Assembly: GCA_038202925.1 (NCBI GenBank)
Contig: JBBREM010000009.1
Span: forward strand, 1 to 41,020
Direction of reading: 5' to 3'
DNA length: 41,020 nucleotides
Origin: JAEVZK01 sp038202925
GTDB taxonomy: Bacteria; Armatimonadota; Fimbriimonadia; Fimbriimonadales; Fimbriimonadaceae
Part shown: positions 14,141 through 24,838 of the stretch, in pieces
Layout: each line of letters starts with the position of its first letter
Numbering within the stretch: position 1 is the stretch's first letter
The notes under the pieces: model-generated
What the model was told of the DNA's origin: nothing
Seen by the model: only the letters and a program-made list of their open reading frames with translations
Databases searched by the model: none
Position numbers and translations under genes: made by a program

Positions 14141-16529
14141 GAATTTCCGGCAGCATCGCGACACCGAGATCAACTTCGGCGACGGGATGACCGCTATTGT
14201 CGGGGCAAACGGTACCGGCAAGACCACGATCCTGGAGGCGATCACGTTCGCGCTGTACGGGGTCCAGCGCAAGACCCGCGAGACACTGAAATTCCACTGG
14301 GCGGAGCCGCGCAGCAAACTGCAGGTAGTGCTGGAATTTGAATTCGAGGGGGCGCGATTTGTGCTGGAGCGCAATGCCACCGATGCCTCGCTGAAAGAAG
14401 TGAGCCGGGAACCGGCAGTCACCCGCGCAACCGGGCTCCGCGAGGTCAAAGCCGCGTGCGAAAAGCTGCTGCGGCTGAGCTACGAGCAATTCAAGAACTC
14501 ATTTTGCGCTGAGCAAAAGGGGCTCGCCTTCTTGCAGTTCAACACGGATACCCGCCGCCAGGAACAAGTCGCGAAGATGCTCGGCTTCGAGCGGCTGAGG
14601 CTCGCCGCTGCTCGGGCGAACGAGCAGGGGAGGGTCTTTCGCGGCATTGCCGATGGATTTGCTCTGACTATGGGCGATTTGCCGCAACTTGCTGCCGCAA
14701 AGTCCATGGCGCAGGAAGAGCTAAAGGCGGCCGAGAAAGTTGTCGCTCATGTGCGCGAGCTGCAAGCCGAATTCAAGAAGCTGCTTCCGCCGGCGGCAGC
14801 AAAGAAGCAGCTTGCCGACGAATATGGCCGGCTGACCCAAAAGGCGGATGTATTCGGAAGCACTGCCGAAGCCCTGAAGTCGGCGAGGAAGAGGGCCGAG
14901 AACACCATGGCGAAGGCCACGGCGGATGCGGCCACAAAGCGCGACCTGGAGCCGTTGTTCTTGGAGTGGACGAAGCTGGATGGCGCGGTACTGGAGATGC
15001 AGGTGCTGCGCGAGACCGAGCGCGAGCATGAGCGAGGTCTGGCAGAACTGGCGCGGCTTGATGCGGAACTGGCCGAGCTCGATAAGAAGATGTCAGGGTT
15101 TAAGGCCATCGATGTCGAAGCGTCGCGAAAGGCGGTTCTCGCCGCAGCCGTGGCGTCGAAGGGCGCGGCAGCGGCGCTGAAGGACGCCGAAGCAGGCTGG
15201 TCGAAGAGCCTGATGGCTACCCAACGCGCGCTCGCGGAGGCGCAGGCGCATCTCAAGGAGGCTCAACGAGCCTTGGCGCGGGCGGAAGAATTGGTCAGGC
15301 AAGGAATCTGCCCAGAATGCGGGCAGCCCACCACAGGCTCCTTCGAGGAGCGACTTATCCAACTCCAAACGACGGTTACGGGCTGCGAAAAGTCCAATTC
15401 GCAAGCCGAGAAGGCATTTGCCTCCGCAGGTGGCAAACCAAGTGCGGTGTCGAAGGCCGAGTCCGGGCTCCAGTCAGCGCAGGCGGTACACGTCAAAGCG
15501 CAGGACGGCCTCGCCACAGCCGAGAAGTTAGAGGTCGAGTTCAAGACGCTCTCGCGAGAACGCGAGCCCAAGATCGGTCGACAGAAGTCGTTGAAGGGGG
15601 AACTCGCCAAGCAGACCCCGAAGTACGACCGCGCCGCCCACGAGCAAGCCGACGCGCGGCTGAAATTGCTGCGCCCGAAGCAGGAGGCCTATCTCCGGCT
15701 TGGCGGCGCTGATGAGGTCTTGGCATCGGCAACGAAGGACTTAGGGCAAGCCGTCAAGGATATCGAGGCCGCCCGGCAGGAGTACAAGCGGCTGATCGCC
15801 GAGCGCGATAAGCTGCCCTTCAAGTCCTCGGAAGACGTGCAACAGGCGATTAACGACTTCGAGCGGCTGAGAGATCGCGTCGTCGATGCCTCGGCGCAAG
15901 AAAAGCAGGCGGGCGCGCAGATTCAGATCTGCGAGGCCAAGCTAAAGCAAGCAGAAGAGCGCATCGTCACGTACCGGGAAGCGGAAGGGGCCCTCAAGGA
16001 AAGCCGGAGTCAGGCGTTGCTGCACGAGACTGCCGACCGGCAAATGAAAATTCTTCGCGAAGAGCTGAACGCGGTGATCCGGCCCGAGTTGGAGATGCGA
16101 GCCTCCGACAATCTGGCGCTGCTCACAAACGGGCGGTACCCGGTTTTGGAGCTCGACGAAGAATTCAATGCCACCGTAATCGAGGACGACGGGGTGCGGA
16201 AACAGGTCATTTCTGGGGGCGAGGAGGATGTGGTTGCGCTGGCTCTTCGGATGGCGCTTAGCGAGCTGATCCAGGAGCGTCAGGGAAGGCCGATGTCGCT
16301 TCTCATCCTCGACGAAGTGTTTGGCAGCCTCGACTCTGACCGCCGCCAGGCTGTTCTCGAGCGCCTTCAGGCGATCAAAGGGCGCTTCGCGCAGATCCTC
16401 GTGATCAGCCACATCGAGGAGATCAATCAGGTGGCAGACCACTGCATCTTCCTCCAGCGCGACGAACGGACTCGGGCGACAGCGGTTGGCGATCTTCCCT
16501 TGGAGATCGGCCAGTTGGCGCTGGTCTGA
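14115..16529 (+). CDS. sbcC: SbcC ATPase subunit (Rad50-type)
   Basis: An 804-residue SMC-like ATPase. Walker A is GANGTGKT (30-37), followed by two long coiled-coil arms. Between them is the zinc-hook motif CPEC (Cys399, Cys402). In the C-terminal ATPase half, the ABC signature is ISGGEEDVVALALRM and Walker B is LLILDEVFGSLD, followed by a D-loop and the switch His in VISHIEEI. The length is shorter than E. coli SbcC (about 1050) but usual for many other phyla. It ends 4 bases before the stop of the convergent lipoprotein gene. Confidence 0.93.
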   Translation: MKLLRLKLENFRQHRDTEINFGDGMTAIVGANGTGKTTILEAITFALYGVQRKTRETLKFHWAEPRSKLQVVLEFEFEGARFVLERNATDASLKEVSREPAVTRATGLREVKAACEKLLRLSYEQFKNSFCAEQKGLAFLQFNTDTRRQEQVAKMLGFERLRLAAARANEQGRVFRGIADGFALTMGDLPQLAAAKSMAQEELKAAEKVVAHVRELQAEFKKLLPPAAAKKQLADEYGRLTQKADVFGSTAEALKSARKRAENTMAKATADAATKRDLEPLFLEWTKLDGAVLEMQVLRETEREHERGLAELARLDAELAELDKKMSGFKAIDVEASRKAVLAAAVASKGAAAALKDAEAGWSKSLMATQRALAEAQAHLKEAQRALARAEELVRQGICPECGQPTTGSFEERLIQLQTTVTGCEKSNSQAEKAFASAGGKPSAVSKAESGLQSAQAVHVKAQDGLATAEKLEVEFKTLSREREPKIGRQKSLKGELAKQTPKYDRAAHEQADARLKLLRPKQEAYLRLGGADEVLASATKDLGQAVKDIEAARQEYKRLIAERDKLPFKSSEDVQQAINDFERLRDRVVDASAQEKQAGAQIQICEAKLKQAEERIVTYREAEGALKESRSQALLHETADRQMKILREELNAVIRPELEMRASDNLALLTNGRYPVLELDEEFNATVIEDDGVRKQVISGGEEDVVALALRMALSELIQERQGRPMSLLILDEVFGSLDSDRRQAVLERLQAIKGRFAQILVISHIEEINQVADHCIFLQRDERTRATAVGDLPLEIGQLALV

Positions 16530-16533
16530 TCGA

Positions 16534-16872
16534 CTACATTTTCACGAATCGCCAGAACGTTACGGGCTTGCCGTTCACCATCGGAACCAGCTTCGATCCC
16601 TCAACCCGGTAGCTCGTGCCCAGGCTCGCGCCTCCGACTTCCGAGAGTTCAACGCGGCCCGCATCGAAGGTGTAGGTCCCTTTCGCCAGCGGCACCGGGC
16701 CGATGGTGATATCAAAGGTCCGGTCGCTTTTGAGATCGAGCTCCGTTTTCTCCGCGCCCGGTCCGAATCCATTGGCATCCTGCTCGATGTGATACTTGCC
16801 GACTATTGGATCGCCTTTACAACCCATCAGGCTGAAGCAGATAGCGGCTACCAGGAGAACCAAAAATCGCAT
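16534..16872 (-). CDS. Small lipoprotein of unknown function
   Basis: A 112-residue protein from the ATG at 16872. The N-terminus MRFLVLLVAAICFSLMGC ends in a lipobox (LMGC, Cys18). The mature part is beta-rich, with KYHIEQDANG, TELDLKSDRTFDITI and KGTYTFDAGRVELSE, resembling small exported domains that describe dose-dependent strands; no named family is recognised. It follows the fucosidase by 10 bases and probably shares its mRNA. An upstream in-frame extension would run antisense to nothing but lacks signal-peptide logic, so the later start is preferred. Confidence 0.7.
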   Translation of the reverse strand: MRFLVLLVAAICFSLMGCKGDPIVGKYHIEQDANGFGPGAEKTELDLKSDRTFDITIGPVPLAKGTYTFDAGRVELSEVGGASLGTSYRVEGSKLVPMVNGKPVTFWRFVKM

Positions 16873-16882
16873 GGAGTGTAAA

Positions 16883-18901
16883 TTACCTCGGGTCGAATCC
16901 GCATTCGATGGACTGAAGGGCCGACTGCTTGCCACCAGCCTTGCCCCAGTCAACCGACAGCGCCGCGTTGCCGGTCTTGTTGAACCACCTAATTTCGATG
17001 CGGTGCCAGCCTGCCGCGAGGGGCGCGGTGCCCGTCTTCGTGATTGCGCCGTGCAGCCCGCCATTGTCGACGACTCGCTTGCCGTCGAACCAAAGGTCGG
17101 CGCCGTCGTCTGCGGTTAACGCGAACACGTAGACGGCGTTTGCCGGCGCCTTTAAGAAGCCGGTGTATCGGCGGCCCACATATTCGGCCATCTTGCCTTC
17201 AACCTCGATTGGCCCGATCACGGATGTTGCCGCCCTGGCCGGTTTCAGTTTGGCGAAATCGGGCAGCACGTCCCAATTGCCGGTGAACTCCTCACACCAA
17301 AGGCCCGATGCGGCCGGAGCAGCCGCCATCGCGGGCCACGGCGAGACCTTCTCAAAATGCTGCTCGACGATCCCGGAGACGCGTTTCCCATGGTGGAACG
17401 CGGCGGCTCTGATCGTGCCAGTCGCCTGGATATCAACCGGTTCCTTGTACAACGCGGCAGTGGTCGTCGGGTCAGAGCCATCGAGGGTGTATCGAATCTG
17501 CAGCTCGGACGAGCCGCTGTCGAGACGCACCGCCACCGAATCGACGAGCACCGTCGCGGGAGCTATGATCTTTGGCGTCTTGTAGACAATCGGCGCTCCG
17601 ACGACGGTAAGAGCGAATGTATAGACTGGCTCCTTAAACGCCGGCACCTGCACCTCGACATCGGGGCCAACGCGTTTCCACTTAAGCGCCGGCTTGATGC
17701 CGACAACCTCGTTGCCCAATCCCGGGATAATCAGCTTCCCATTCGAGGGCCGATCGAAGACATGCAGATACAGGATCGTCTTGCTGCCCTCGCGCTTGGT
17801 CGTGCTTCGCCCCCAGGCGAGCTTGTCGAACACGGACGCGGTGGTGCCGTAAATCGAGTCGCCGTGAGCGCGCATCCACTTGCCTATGTCGCGCAGACGC
17901 TCAACTGATTCGGGCGGGAACGTGCCATCGGCTCTGGGACCGACGTTCAGCAGGTAGTTGCCGCCCTTGCTGGCGATGTCTACCACGTTGTGGAGCAGCT
18001 CGGTGGACGACTTCCAATCCTTGTCGTGCGAGTTGTAACCCCAGTGGTCGTTCATCGTCATGCAGGTTTCCCAGTCGATGCCGGGAAGCCCGTCGGGCGG
18101 GATGGTTTGCTCGGGAGTGCCGAAGTCGCCGACGCCGGCATTGCCGCCGTCTTCGATCCCGCCTCGCCCGACGGTGACTCGGTTATTGACGATCACGTTC
18201 GGCTGCAACTGGCGGCACAGGGTATACAGCGCGTCGCCGTACTTCGTATTCCAAGTTGGCTCCCACTCGCCATCGAACCACATGACGCCGATCGGCCCGT
18301 AGCGGGTGAGCAACTCCGTGACCTGGCTGCGCAGATACTCCACGTAGCGATCCATGCTCGCTCCTTCGGCAGAGCGCGTCGCAGCTTCCCAGGGCCGACG
18401 CGGCAGGTAGTCCGGATGGTGCCAATCCATGATCGAGTGGTACCAACACATCTTCAGGCCGTACTTCTTGCAAGCCGCAGCCATCGCGGCCATGATGTCG
18501 CGCTGGAAGGGCGTATGCTCGACGCTCCAGGCGCTGTACTCGGTGTGGAATAGGTCGAAGCCCTCATGATGCTTGGTCGTGATAACCACGTACGTCATGC
18601 CCGCGTCGCGAGCCATTTTCACCCACGCTTCGGCGTCGAACTTAACCGGGTTGAACCTGGCAAGCAGCTTCTCGTATTCCGAAACCGGGATGTGCGCCTC
18701 GTCACGGATCCACTCTCCGTAAGTCGTCTTGCCATGCCATTCGCCGGCGGGGACGGAGTAGAGGCCCCAGTGAATGAACATCCCCAGGCGCGCCTCGCGC
18801 CACCATTTCATCCGCTGGTCTCTCCGGGTTTTGGTCTCTTTCATCTGGGCGAAGCTGGCGAAAGCAAGCAGCGCAAAAAGCGCGATCAGGCATGTGCGCA
18901 T
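16883..18901 (-). CDS. Exported GH29 alpha-L-fucosidase with C-terminal PA14 domain
   Basis: A 672-residue protein with signal peptide MRTCLIALFALLAFASFA. The catalytic barrel (about 25-350) has LGMFIHWGLYSVPAGEW (39-55), TTKHHEGFDLF (108-118) and IGVMWFDGEW, where Asp210 is the expected GH29 nucleophile. A sheet-rich C-terminal domain follows, then a chitobiase-type segment (about 450-510, IRYTLDGSDPTT) and a PA14-like sugar-binding domain (about 530-670: FLKAPANAVYVFALTADDGA, then DLWFDGKRVV). It removes terminal alpha-linked fucose from glycans outside the cell. It lies 23 bases after the large GH13 gene and is likely co-transcribed. Confidence 0.9.
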   Translation of the reverse strand: MRTCLIALFALLAFASFAQMKETKTRRDQRMKWWREARLGMFIHWGLYSVPAGEWHGKTTYGEWIRDEAHIPVSEYEKLLARFNPVKFDAEAWVKMARDAGMTYVVITTKHHEGFDLFHTEYSAWSVEHTPFQRDIMAAMAAACKKYGLKMCWYHSIMDWHHPDYLPRRPWEAATRSAEGASMDRYVEYLRSQVTELLTRYGPIGVMWFDGEWEPTWNTKYGDALYTLCRQLQPNVIVNNRVTVGRGGIEDGGNAGVGDFGTPEQTIPPDGLPGIDWETCMTMNDHWGYNSHDKDWKSSTELLHNVVDIASKGGNYLLNVGPRADGTFPPESVERLRDIGKWMRAHGDSIYGTTASVFDKLAWGRSTTKREGSKTILYLHVFDRPSNGKLIIPGLGNEVVGIKPALKWKRVGPDVEVQVPAFKEPVYTFALTVVGAPIVYKTPKIIAPATVLVDSVAVRLDSGSSELQIRYTLDGSDPTTTAALYKEPVDIQATGTIRAAAFHHGKRVSGIVEQHFEKVSPWPAMAAAPAASGLWCEEFTGNWDVLPDFAKLKPARAATSVIGPIEVEGKMAEYVGRRYTGFLKAPANAVYVFALTADDGADLWFDGKRVVDNGGLHGAITKTGTAPLAAGWHRIEIRWFNKTGNAALSVDWGKAGGKQSALQSIECGFDPR

Positions 18902-18924
18902 GTGCTGTAACGATAGCCGATTCT

Positions 18925-21900
18925 CTACGGAATACCGATCCCTTGCTTGACTGCGAATGTCGGCGCAGGGACAAGGCCCATCGGCACGAAGTAGCTTAGG
19001 GCCACTGGGATATCGGCCCCCGCGCCCAGACTCTGGTTGACCTTTACGTAAGCCGTGTAAGACTCCCGCTTGCTCTGTCCGGTCGCGTGCGTCAAGGTCA
19101 GCGTTGAGGAATTGAAATGCACGACGATGTAGAAGGGACCGGTGGCGCTGAACGGGTTGCCGTTGACGAGATGGACGGTCTGCGTTCCCTCATTGCCATT
19201 GATCGTAATTGCGCCTACGTTCAAGGTGATTCCGCCTTGGGCGACCCCCGCGAGCTTGAGATTGTAGGTCGTGTAGCTCTGCATCGAGACTGGATTTAGT
19301 CCCGGATCAGAGTTGATATTCGACTGGGGCGGCAGGAATTGATTCGCAACCCACGACACCGCCGCCGGCCGGCCGCCGAGCGCGGCCCGATTCGGATCGG
19401 ACGGCGGAAGGACCTGGCCCGTCTCGCCCGTCGTGCAAAGGTAGGCGAGCAGACCGAGGCTGGGAGTCGACTGGATGAATTGCGGGAAGAGGGTCGAGAT
19501 GGGAATCGCGACTTCAACACCCTTAGGCGGGCTTCCGAACGATCCTGCTCTGGGCTGGTATGACAGAACCGACGCGGCATTCCGAAGGGTGGCAAGCCGC
19601 TGCATGTCGATCCTGAAAAGTCCCGCCTGCGCGCCAAACGCCGGGGGCGTGGCAAGCCCGCCGATGAACGTAGCCTCCGGCGCGGAGCTAAGCCTGCTCC
19701 CGCGGAAGGAGCCGACCGCGAACTCCGCCCCAAACCCGGTTGGAGCAGTTACCTGCGCGTTAGAAAGCAGGCGTCCGGCGGGACCGGTGTCGTCCGCAAG
19801 TTGCGAGAAGTCATGAAGACCGCTGCCTGATCCGGGATCGGTATCGAGAAACATCGCGAGCCCGTTCGTGAAGCCCTGGCTCGGCTCGATCTGCCCGGCA
19901 ACACCGAGGTAGATGTACTGATCGTCATTCGTTGCGTACAGCAGATCGATATGGTTTCCGCCGCTGCTTGGCGAGCGGCTCTGGGTCGCAATCGCCGAGC
20001 CGTACTCGGACAGCACGCCATCGATCGTGGAGAACGTGCCGGGGTTGACATTGAAGAAGCAGAAGAAATCGGTGAAGACGCCAGGCCGGCTACCGGTGTC
20101 GGCGAAGACGCGAACCTTCAGCGAGTGCAAGCCCGGATCCAAATGGCTCACGTCGAGCCCCTGAATGGTGAATGTCTTGCTGCTAACCTCCACTCTGCGC
20201 GATTTCTCGACTGCTGCGCCGCTCGTAGGCGTCGCCAGGAAACAGCGGTCGGTCAAACCCTCGGGCGTGTTCGATAGCACGGTCACGCCCGGGGGGGCGA
20301 CGCCATTGTCGAGCTTGATAGCGGCGGTGGAGCCGACCGAATCGGTTGTTATCTGGAGATCGACTTTTCCCGACGTGACCGTCACCGCGCGGTACGTTCC
20401 CCCCGCCGCCCACGCGGTTGCTGGGCTGGTGAAAGTAGTGAATGGAAGGGCTGAGCCACCCTGGATCACGCTCACCGCTTCCACGCCGGCTACGGCAGCT
20501 GGCGGGAGTGGCACGTAAACAACGTAGCCGCGAGCATTGTTGTCGATCCCGGGCGCGCTGTTGGCGGGAACGATGATCGTCGCCTTGCCGTCACCGGCGA
20601 CGGAGACGTTGGGCTGCTGGCCGGATAGGTCCTTGAGCACGGTGCCGGGGGCAAACGCGGTTTGCACAGTGGCGGTAATGGCCGTCATGTCTCCGCGGAT
20701 ATTGAGCCCCACGAGCATCACGCCCGAGCCCCCGACTTGTCGCTCGTACACGTAGAGATTGCCGGTCTGAAAACGATTGACGAGGAAGCCGCGCCCGAAT
20801 CGGGCGCGCGCATCGACTAAGCGCAGCATCGTGTCGCCACCGGCCCCGAGGGCGTCGAACCGGCCGGGCTTGGGAAACTGCGTGTAGTCGTTCGGATCCT
20901 GATTGTTGCCATCGTAGTAAACGATGCTCGAACCGGGGCGGGTAAGGAGGAACGCGTACCCCAGATTGTTCGCCTGCGGCGGTCCGCCATCGTGGCTCTG
21001 CAGGAACGCCACACCCACGTCGGTGGCAAGGCCGCCCAGCTCATACGGCAGGCCCGTGGCCGAATTGAGGCCGTAGCCATTGGACAGCGCCTGGCTCACG
21101 CTGCCGAAGCCGCGCGAGTTCAGAAGGCTATCAAGATTGAACTTGAGCGGGAAGTCCAGCAGGTTCATGCCGGTCTTGATGTATTCGCGCTGCTCGTAGG
21201 CATCGCTCGTGAGGTCCTCCCCGAAAATGAACAGGTTGGGATTCCAGAAGTACAGAGACGGCAGCAAGTCGACGGCGCTCGACCATGGTCCGGCCTGGGT
21301 TTGCACTTTCGCGAAGAATTGCGGCGGCGTGTGGCGAACGGCGTCGAGCCGGTAGCCATCGAATCCAATCTGGGTCGTCAGCCACCACCCCCAGCGGCGC
21401 AGGTACTGGCGCACATCCTCGGCGACCACCTTCCGCTGCGGATAGAACGAGGGGACGGTTGCATGGCGCACGAAGCTCGGTTTTCCGTAGATGTTGAAGC
21501 TGGAGTAGGAGGGAAGGGTGAACGGTCCGGTTTCGGCCTGATTGCCGTCTTCATGCGCGATATCGGCGAGGCCGACGATATCGTAGTTCAGCGTTCCGAA
21601 CGCGAATGGACTCGCGTTGTTGAAGTCGATCTCCGAGTTTGAGGTGTCGGCGGAGGAATGGATATGGAAATCCTCGGGAATTTGCTCGGGATAGCTCGTG
21701 ATCGCCGTGCTGCCTCGATTGTCGTTGTGGTTGAAGACGAGGTCGGTAAAGACTTCCAGCCCCAGGCGATGAGCCACCCGGATTAGGTTTTGCAGCTCCT
21801 CCGTAGTTCCATAGCGCGTGCGCAGCGAGCCGAACTGCATGCGGTCGCCGAGATCGAAGCGATCAACCGGGTTGTAGCCCACGCTGAGTCCGCCCGAACC

Positions 21901-22440
21901 AGACTTGGTCGGCGGCGGCAGATAGATCACCCCGTAACCCGCCTGGACTACCTCGGGCAAGCGCTTGAGGATCGTGTTGTAGTCGGTGGAGAACCACTGC
22001 AGGATGGCTCCGGCGCGATTCTTAGGCGCGGATCGACTAAGGAAAGCGAAGTTCTGGCCTCCATTGCTGTCGAACAGGGAGGCTCCGTTGGTGACGTCTG
22101 CACGGATGTAGAACTGCAGATCGCTGCCGCCGCGCATCGGGCCGAGGACGGCGAACCACTGCGTGTTGCTGCCGGTGTTGAAATCGAACTGCATGGGCAC
22201 AGATTTAGTCGTGCGCCAATTGTCCAGGGTGTAGACGAGGACGGCGCTCTGTCCCGAACTGATCGGCGATGTCTGTGTGATCACGGATACGCTTTGCGTA
22301 GGTTGGATGAACGATCCGCGAACAGGCAGTTCGCCAACTCCGGTGAGAAAGAGATGCGTGTTTCCGACGAAGGTCAGCGACTGCGCAAGTGCCGCTTGAA
22401 GCCCAATTGCGAGGAGGAGGATCGAAAAGAGAACGCGCAT
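18925..22440 (-). CDS. Large exported GH13 alpha-amylase-family enzyme
   Basis: A 1171-residue protein with signal peptide MRVLFSILLLAIGLQAALA. An N-terminal beta domain (about 25-135) precedes the GH13 barrel: DLVFNH (233-238), GFDGYRLDAVRH with nucleophile Asp366, IFGEDL with acid/base Glu408, and FLQSHD with Asp484. Beta-sandwich domains follow. Residues about 806-1038 form a DOMON-like domain (DGVLSEYGSAIA..., GVEVAIPISTLF, SWVANQFLPP) homologous to the PEP-CTERM protein encoded just upstream. The expected substrate is extracellular alpha-1,4-glucan. The ATG sits 5 bases beyond a terminator and has no ribosome site. Confidence 0.88.
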   Translation of the reverse strand: MRVLFSILLLAIGLQAALAQSLTFVGNTHLFLTGVGELPVRGSFIQPTQSVSVITQTSPISSGQSAVLVYTLDNWRTTKSVPMQFDFNTGSNTQWFAVLGPMRGGSDLQFYIRADVTNGASLFDSNGGQNFAFLSRSAPKNRAGAILQWFSTDYNTILKRLPEVVQAGYGVIYLPPPTKSGSGGLSVGYNPVDRFDLGDRMQFGSLRTRYGTTEELQNLIRVAHRLGLEVFTDLVFNHNDNRGSTAITSYPEQIPEDFHIHSSADTSNSEIDFNNASPFAFGTLNYDIVGLADIAHEDGNQAETGPFTLPSYSSFNIYGKPSFVRHATVPSFYPQRKVVAEDVRQYLRRWGWWLTTQIGFDGYRLDAVRHTPPQFFAKVQTQAGPWSSAVDLLPSLYFWNPNLFIFGEDLTSDAYEQREYIKTGMNLLDFPLKFNLDSLLNSRGFGSVSQALSNGYGLNSATGLPYELGGLATDVGVAFLQSHDGGPPQANNLGYAFLLTRPGSSIVYYDGNNQDPNDYTQFPKPGRFDALGAGGDTMLRLVDARARFGRGFLVNRFQTGNLYVYERQVGGSGVMLVGLNIRGDMTAITATVQTAFAPGTVLKDLSGQQPNVSVAGDGKATIIVPANSAPGIDNNARGYVVYVPLPPAAVAGVEAVSVIQGGSALPFTTFTSPATAWAAGGTYRAVTVTSGKVDLQITTDSVGSTAAIKLDNGVAPPGVTVLSNTPEGLTDRCFLATPTSGAAVEKSRRVEVSSKTFTIQGLDVSHLDPGLHSLKVRVFADTGSRPGVFTDFFCFFNVNPGTFSTIDGVLSEYGSAIATQSRSPSSGGNHIDLLYATNDDQYIYLGVAGQIEPSQGFTNGLAMFLDTDPGSGSGLHDFSQLADDTGPAGRLLSNAQVTAPTGFGAEFAVGSFRGSRLSSAPEATFIGGLATPPAFGAQAGLFRIDMQRLATLRNAASVLSYQPRAGSFGSPPKGVEVAIPISTLFPQFIQSTPSLGLLAYLCTTGETGQVLPPSDPNRAALGGRPAAVSWVANQFLPPQSNINSDPGLNPVSMQSYTTYNLKLAGVAQGGITLNVGAITINGNEGTQTVHLVNGNPFSATGPFYIVVHFNSSTLTLTHATGQSKRESYTAYVKVNQSLGAGADIPVALSYFVPMGLVPAPTFAVKQGIGIP

Positions 22441-22445
22441 GAGTT

Positions 22446-22483
22446 AAAAAAAGGCCCGCGAGGCGATGAGCACCTCGCGGGCC
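22446..22483 (-). terminator. Strong intrinsic terminator between the PEP-CTERM and amylase genes
   Basis: The stem GGCCCGCGAGG / CCTCGCGGGCC (11 bp, 9-base loop) is followed on the minus strand by seven U residues. It ends the PEP-CTERM transcript 5 bases before the amylase start codon, leaving no space for a separate leader. Confidence 0.92.
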
Positions 22484-22496
22484 GGGATGGAGACTC

Positions 22497-23402
22497 TTAG
22501 CTTCGGTTGCGTCGTCGGCGAATCAGAGCGAGCGCGCCAAGAGCGAGCGCCGTCATCGTCGTCGGCTCTGGAACGGGGGCCACCGTGAAATACTGGTTGC
22601 CCGCGAAGTTGTTCAAGTTAACTCCGCTGAGGGTTCCGGTGAAATTACCTGCGCCGTCGCCGCCGAGGTTGCCGGTGCCGGCTGGCAGGGAGCCGAGCCA
22701 CTGGTTTGAGGCGTAGTCGTTTCCGCCGCCGTTGATAAACGCTGAGATTTTAATCGCGCCTGTCGGATTCCCGAGGGCGGCGAGCGGAATCGCGAGCTCG
22801 ATACCCGTGGTAACCGCGGTTTGACCCGTAGCTGTCGTGCCGGTCACACCTGCGGTGTTGGAGTTATTGATCGCCGCCTGAACGCCGTTGCTGGTTCCTC
22901 CGCTAAGCGCGCCGAGCCCAGTTGCGCCATATCCGTTCGATCCAGAAAAGCCGCCAGACCAAGCGGTGCCGGTGAACACCGAGTTGTTGACGAAGAACGT
23001 CGTACCGTCACCGTTGAGAACAAAGGCATACCCTGCGTTAAACCCAGTGTCGAACGTGAGGCCGTCCATCTTGTTCTGGTTCGCGTCGGTCGGCATGCCC
23101 AGAAGCTGGTTCTGCCCCGCGCCTCCGGTGCTGATGAACACGTCCAGCTTGTTGAAGTTTGACTCTAGATTTCCGGACAGGAACACATAGAGAGTAGAGC
23201 CGAGGATTTTCCCGTAGGCGGCATCCAGCTCCGAACCGTTTGCCGTTCCAATCGCGCCTGAATTCGAGTCGCCGAAACCTGTGGCGTTCTGCTGAACGGA
23301 CAGCGCGGATCCATATGCAACGTCAAGTGTTCCATCGACGACTTGTGCCTGAGCCGCGACAACGGTAATCGCCAAGGCCGCTAAAGTCCAACGTAATCTC
23401 AT
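22497..23402 (-). CDS. PEP-CTERM exported protein with DOMON-like domain
   Basis: A 301-residue protein from the ATG at 23402, preceded by GGGAGGAG at ideal spacing. Signal peptide (MRLRWTLAALAITVVAAQA), then a DOMON-like domain starting DGTLDVAYGSAL and containing TTGIELAIPLAALG and NDYASNQWLGSLP. The C-terminus is a textbook PEP-CTERM sorting signal: VPEPTT, a hydrophobic helix ALALGALALI, then RRRRNR. Exosortase would cleave and anchor it at the surface. The domain is paralogous to residues about 806-1038 of the adjacent amylase, suggesting binding of the same carbohydrate. Its promoter carries a LacI-type palindrome. Confidence 0.85.
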   Translation of the reverse strand: MRLRWTLAALAITVVAAQAQVVDGTLDVAYGSALSVQQNATGFGDSNSGAIGTANGSELDAAYGKILGSTLYVFLSGNLESNFNKLDVFISTGGAGQNQLLGMPTDANQNKMDGLTFDTGFNAGYAFVLNGDGTTFFVNNSVFTGTAWSGGFSGSNGYGATGLGALSGGTSNGVQAAINNSNTAGVTGTTATGQTAVTTGIELAIPLAALGNPTGAIKISAFINGGGNDYASNQWLGSLPAGTGNLGGDGAGNFTGTLSGVNLNNFAGNQYFTVAPVPEPTTMTALALGALALIRRRRNRS

Positions 23403-23440
23403 CAATCTCCTCCCAAACACACGCGCGGCAACTTCCGCGC

Positions 23441-23452
23441 GAATACGTATTC
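23441..23452. promoter_or_regulatory. LacI-type operator before the PEP-CTERM gene
   Basis: GAATACGTATTC, a perfect 12-bp palindrome centred on CG, lies 39 bases upstream of the PEP-CTERM ATG. The same GAATNCGNATTC core occurs in front of the lacI-family gene (36875-36892), which argues for one regulator acting on both. A weak promoter, TTGCAT-N17-AGAATA, on the minus strand would place the palindrome near the transcription start. Confidence 0.6.
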
Positions 23453-23510
23453 CTATTCTGCACCAAGTTGATCGGAATGCAAAATCAATCTGGTAGTTAT
23501 GCTGGCGGAA

Positions 23511-24647
<1,137 letters not shown>

Positions 24648-24838
24648 AACGGAACGGTCTTTCGATTATAGGATGCTTCGACCCGCAGCGGCGCATTCTT
24701 TCCTGCGCACTTTCGGATTGAACCTGGAATCGGAATCCCTGCGCCGAATTACCTGACCTTGGACGATGGTGATCGATGACCCCTCGCAAGCTGTAGATCC
24801 CCGCTCATCCGCCGGTTTAACAATCCTCAGACAACTAG

